In this document: in pieces, positions 59,867-62,471 of the stretch
How positions within the stretch are numbered: position 1 is the first letter of the stretch
Layout: each line of letters begins with the position of its first letter
Assembly: GCA_963787195.1 (NCBI GenBank)
Contig: CAWBCI010000022.1
Location: 1-62,471, forward strand
Direction: 5' to 3'
Source: CAWBCI01 sp963787195
GTDB taxonomy: Bacteria; Bacteroidota; Bacteroidia; Bacteroidales; JAGOPY01
DNA length: 62,471 bases
Position numbers and translations under genes: made by a program
Notes under the pieces: generated by a model
Seen by the model: the letters and a program-made list of their open reading frames with translations, nothing else
Databases searched by the model: none
Told to the model about the DNA's origin: nothing

Positions 59867-60883
59867 CTACTTTTTTTTCTTTTTTTGTTCCAGTTCTTTT
59901 AGTCCTTCTTCCAATTGTTTCAATTCCTGCACATCTTCAATTTCAATCCTGCTTTTACGATATTTTTCAAATTCCGATTCTGCTAATTCTTTTGCCATTT
60001 TTGCCGAAATTGTCCCTGCATGATCCAATATTTCCTTGTCATTCAAAGTCATAAAATCATGGAGTTTGCTGATCCAGTCTTTCATGTACATTGGTTTTCT
60101 ATTCCGTGCCTGTAATTCAGCAAACGAAAGATACTGGTCAACAATCAAATTCAGGTCTTTCAATTCATCTTCACTCAGATAGTTTTTTGCTATTGAAACA
60201 TCGGTTTTCCTGATTTTTCCATGAGGCGCATTTTGCCAGTTTGTTAAGCCCAGGTTTTGTTTTTTAGAATCCACTCGTTTGTAGATTATTTCCGATGCAG
60301 TGTGACCATGAATTGCCCAATGCATTTTGTTTTGCACCGATTTGAAAAACAAGTGACTTTCTTCGGTATTAGGATTATAATCAATTGCAGTTGTGTAAAT
60401 GTCTTTGATTTTTGCATAGAATATTTTCTCCGAACTGCGAATGTCCCGAATTCTTTCCAGCAGTTCATCAAAATATTTGTTGGCCTGTCCTGTTTCTTTC
60501 AAACGTTCATCGTTCAGTACAAAACCTTTTATCAAATATTCACGAAGCTGTGTAGTTGCCCAAATACGGAATTGAGTTCCTCGGTGCGACTTCACGCGGT
60601 AAGCAACCGAAATAATCACATCGAGGTTATAAATCATTAAACTTCGCTGAACCTCGCGTTTGCCTTCGGTTTGAACTGTCAAGTAATCCTTGACAGTTGA
60701 ACTTTCCTGCAATTCACCTTCATCAAAAACGTTTTTTATATGCAGACTGATGTTTTGCTTTGTGGTCTGAAACAGTTCTGCCATTTGAACCTGCGAAAGC
60801 CAAACCGTTTCATCTTCCAGCCGGACTTCAATTTTGGTTTGCCCGTCTTCGGTTTGATAAAGTAATATTTCTGACTTGTTCAT
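59867..60883 (-). CDS. RhuM-family protein
   Basis: The 338-residue protein matches the 'virulence RhuM' family. Its N-terminal region is TVWLSQVQMAELFQTTKQNI (winged-HTH-like, residues 30-50). The conserved core is SLMIYNLDVIISVAYRVKSH, GTQFRIWATTQLREYLIKGF, EKIFYAKIKDIYTTAIDYN and MHWAIHGHTASEII. The C-terminus is a charged helix ending in KKKKK. RhuM proteins occur as lone genes in pathogenicity islands, prophages and defence-type regions; their function is not established. The frame is intact. Its position next to an IS110 element fits a mobile context. Confidence 0.88.
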   Translation of the reverse strand: MNKSEILLYQTEDGQTKIEVRLEDETVWLSQVQMAELFQTTKQNISLHIKNVFDEGELQESSTVKDYLTVQTEGKREVQRSLMIYNLDVIISVAYRVKSHRGTQFRIWATTQLREYLIKGFVLNDERLKETGQANKYFDELLERIRDIRSSEKIFYAKIKDIYTTAIDYNPNTEESHLFFKSVQNKMHWAIHGHTASEIIYKRVDSKKQNLGLTNWQNAPHGKIRKTDVSIAKNYLSEDELKDLNLIVDQYLSFAELQARNRKPMYMKDWISKLHDFMTLNDKEILDHAGTISAKMAKELAESEFEKYRKSRIEIEDVQELKQLEEGLKELEQKKKKK

Positions 60884-61173
60884 ATCAAATTCCGGTATAT
60901 TATTTTAAAATTCATGCGAAAGTTAAGAAAAACTCAGACTTATCCGCAGAGTAGCTTTCAAATTGCGGATAAAATCAAGCTGGGTGAAGCCTTCTGGTAA
61001 TCAGCGTGTAATATTAAGCGGATTCCATATTCCTTGTGAAGGGGATTGGATTATAAATAGCAATGGTGCCGGGTATTACTTAATTCTGTTATAATGAGAT
61101 TGATTCATCTGCTGCATCTCGCTGCCAGATTCCTCGCTGCGCTCGGAATGACGGTATTGGAAACGATATATTA

Positions 61174-61225
61174 GAAGCGTGGACGGAACGAAAAAAGTTA
61201 ACTTTTTTCGTTCCGTCCACGCTTC
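61174..61225. repeat. Perfect 52-bp palindrome
   Basis: Left arm 61174-61199 (starts GAAGCGTGGACGGAACG, ends AAAAAAGTT) is the exact reverse complement of 61200-61225. No spacer. It could form a hairpin on either strand with A/T-rich tips. It lies in the gap between RhuM and the IS110 element. Upstream, at 61121-61153, is a common intergenic word, CCTCGCTGCGCTCGGAATGA. Confidence 0.9.
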
Positions 61226-61321
61226 CTGTCTCTTAATGCTTTCGTCATCCTATGTTTGCAAATTCAACTAAAAATTGAAATCCTTAAGTTTGAATATTGT
61301 TAAACCATCAGAAGGAAAAGA

Positions 61322-61432
61322 GGAGAAAGAGAAAGACTATTGCTCGTCATTCGGTTATGAAACCAGTTCGGGATGCTAGTCCCTTTCTCCTTCTACCATA
61401 ATCTTGAACAGTTCATTAGGCGATCAGAGCCT
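61322..61432 (+). ncRNA. Candidate IS110 bridge RNA (structured noncoding end)
   Basis: The noncoding stretch before the transposase folds well. GGAGAAAG (61322-61329) pairs with CTTTCTCC (61383-61390). GACT (61335-61338) pairs with AGTC (61378-61381). GGTT/AACC (61353-61364) form an inner hairpin. A second hairpin AGGC/GCCT lies at 61418-61432. IS110/IS621-type elements carry a bridge RNA in this place. The exact boundaries and guide loops are not resolved. Confidence 0.45.
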
Positions 61433-61486
61433 GTATTTAGGATTGATAAGACACAGTAGAATCCTTCTGATATAAAATACTACGTT

Positions 61487-62458
61487 ATGTGCAAAGTTAT
61501 AGGAATTGACATTTCAAAAGAAAGTTTTGATGCTGCTTTTCAGCAAAAAGATGAAAAGTTTGTTTATTTCAAGTTTACAAATGATAGCAAAGGATTCAAA
61601 CAATTAATGAAGATTGTTGATTTTGGAGATCTGTGTGTAATGGAAGCCACGGGACCTTATTACCTTTTTCTGGCCTATTATTTATTTCATCACGGTATTC
61701 GGCTATCTGTCGTAAATCCTTTACAGATCAAGCATTTTGTAAGAATGAGAATGGTTAAGGCAAAAACGGATAAGAAAGATGCAAAGATGATTGCTTTATA
61801 TGGACAATCTGAGAAGCCAGTAGTTTGGCAACCAAGCGAAAATCATATTATGCAACTTCATCAGATTCATACAGCTATTGAAGGTTTGCATAAACACTCC
61901 ACCATGATTAACAATCAGATAGAAGCATTTTTGAAAATTCCGGATAATGATATAGAAGTTATGAAGGAGCTCAGAGCACTTCTAAAGACAATTAAGATGA
62001 AAATTGCAAAACTGGAAGCAAGAATGCTTGAAATAATTAATCAGCACTATAAAGAGACATTTAATGCCTTAAAGACTATTCCAGGAATTGGAACAAAAAC
62101 AGCTATTATTTTGATTGCTATAACAAACAATTTTAAGAAATTTGATGATATCAAAAAGTTGTCAGCTTATGTGGGTTTAGCCCCGAGAATTTTTGAATCA
62201 GGAACGAGCGTAAAAGGCAAGGGTCATATCACAAAAATGGGAAATAATTACATAAGGAAATTACTCTATTTATGTGCGTGGTCTGCAAAAAGACACAACG
62301 ATCAGTGCATAGCAATGTATGAAAGATTATCAGCAAAAGGCAAGCCAGAAAAAGTAATAAAAATCGCAATTGCAAACAAATTATTGCGGCAAGCTTTTGC
62401 CATCGGATCTCAATTGAGTTCCTATGATAATAAATATGAAAAAACACTTGCTTTTTAA
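61487..62458 (+). CDS. IS110-family transposase (bridge-RNA-guided recombinase type)
   Basis: The 323-residue protein has an N-terminal RuvC-like DEDD domain with D8 (VIGIDIS), E53 (CVMEATGPY), D95 and D98 (KTDKKDAK). A coiled middle (about residues 120-195) follows. The C-terminal Tnp domain has the HhH-like TIPGIGTKTA near residue 197 and the serine-bearing segment FESGTSVKGKG (Ser238/Ser241), proposed as the nucleophile in this family, then MGNNYIRKLLYLCAW. The length and the order match full IS110 transposases, so the copy looks intact and possibly active. It is the only complete transposase in the window. Confidence 0.93.
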   Translation: MCKVIGIDISKESFDAAFQQKDEKFVYFKFTNDSKGFKQLMKIVDFGDLCVMEATGPYYLFLAYYLFHHGIRLSVVNPLQIKHFVRMRMVKAKTDKKDAKMIALYGQSEKPVVWQPSENHIMQLHQIHTAIEGLHKHSTMINNQIEAFLKIPDNDIEVMKELRALLKTIKMKIAKLEARMLEIINQHYKETFNALKTIPGIGTKTAIILIAITNNFKKFDDIKKLSAYVGLAPRIFESGTSVKGKGHITKMGNNYIRKLLYLCAWSAKRHNDQCIAMYERLSAKGKPEKVIKIAIANKLLRQAFAIGSQLSSYDNKYEKTLAF

Positions 62459-62471
62459 CACAGTTCATCCC

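Larger units (their letters stand above)
61290..62471 (+). mobile_element. IS110-family insertion sequence (right end at or beyond the window end)
   Basis: The element comprises a structured noncoding left part (about 61300-61486), the transposase gene, and the right-hand tail. IS110 elements usually lack terminal inverted repeats, and none was found, so the ends are not exactly placed. The left boundary is an estimate. The window closes 13 bases after the transposase stop, so the right end is not shown with certainty. Confidence 0.6.

Noticed and set aside
53771..60883. Confirmed integron cassette array
   Set aside because: No intI gene is present and no attC with paired RYYYAAC/GTTRRRY cores was found by eye; kept only as a hypothesis.

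Overview
This window reads as a chromosomal segment of a Bacteroidota bacterium, most likely a Bacteroidales-like environmental lineage. The evidence is a glutamine synthetase of the long GlnN (type III) class, DUF4831, DUF4199 and DUF4402 proteins, a type IX secretion (T9SS) sorting domain, a sigma-54 response regulator with the Bacteroidota-style GSFTSA loop, and TAnnTTTG promoter boxes in front of the SRP RNA, tRNA-Lys and one protein gene. About 15 reading-frame breaks of a single base (mostly insertions) lie inside otherwise well conserved genes. I read most of these as consensus errors of the assembly rather than gene decay, and I annotate such genes at full length with the break noted.

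Layout. 0-13 kb: a broken FG-GAP/VCBS secreted protein, an NtrC-type regulator on the + strand, then a long minus-strand block. In transcription order the block is DUF4199 protein, GT2 and GT4 glycosyltransferases, heptose-7-P kinase (HddA), a nitroreductase, heptose isomerase (GmhA), guanylyltransferase (HddC), bisphosphatase (GmhB), a Na+/solute symporter and GlnN, with a DUF4831 protein beyond. HddA, HddC, GmhA and GmhB together make GDP-D-glycero-D-manno-heptose for a surface glycan. 13-17 kb: SRP RNA, a YrdC/Sua5-type protein, tRNA-Lys(TTT), a WG-repeat protein, and two copies of a dispersed intergenic repeat full of short palindromes.

17-29.3 kb (+ strand): a catabolic-looking locus made of thiolase, short-chain dehydrogenase, Na+/solute symporter, CoA-transferase and two beta-ketoacyl-synthase-III-like proteins with altered active sites, followed by an Ig-like lipoprotein, an outer-membrane barrel, a lipoprotein alpha/beta hydrolase and a helical protein with its own promoter. 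I infer uptake and thiolytic use of a short-chain hydroxy- or keto-acid, perhaps released from an ester oligomer outside the cell.

29.5-53.5 kb (minus strand): a surface-appendage locus. A roughly 6,000-residue modular T9SS protein is followed by a DUF4402 protein, a PapD-like chaperone, a second DUF4402 protein and an usher-like outer-membrane protein. An orphan NarL/FixJ regulator lies just upstream. This chaperone-usher-like system beside a giant T9SS adhesin is the best candidate here for a little-described system.

53.5-62.5 kb (minus strand, then + for the insertion sequence): an accessory island of single, widely spaced, same-strand genes (YceI-like, UBP zinc finger, DUF1801, lipoprotein, VOC protein, rifampin ADP-ribosyltransferase with a helical N-terminal extension, DHFR/RibD-like reductase, RhuM) with gene remnants, including a YoeB-type toxin, and related GC-rich dyads between them. 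It ends in a perfect 52-bp palindrome and an IS110-family element whose upstream noncoding stretch folds like a bridge RNA.
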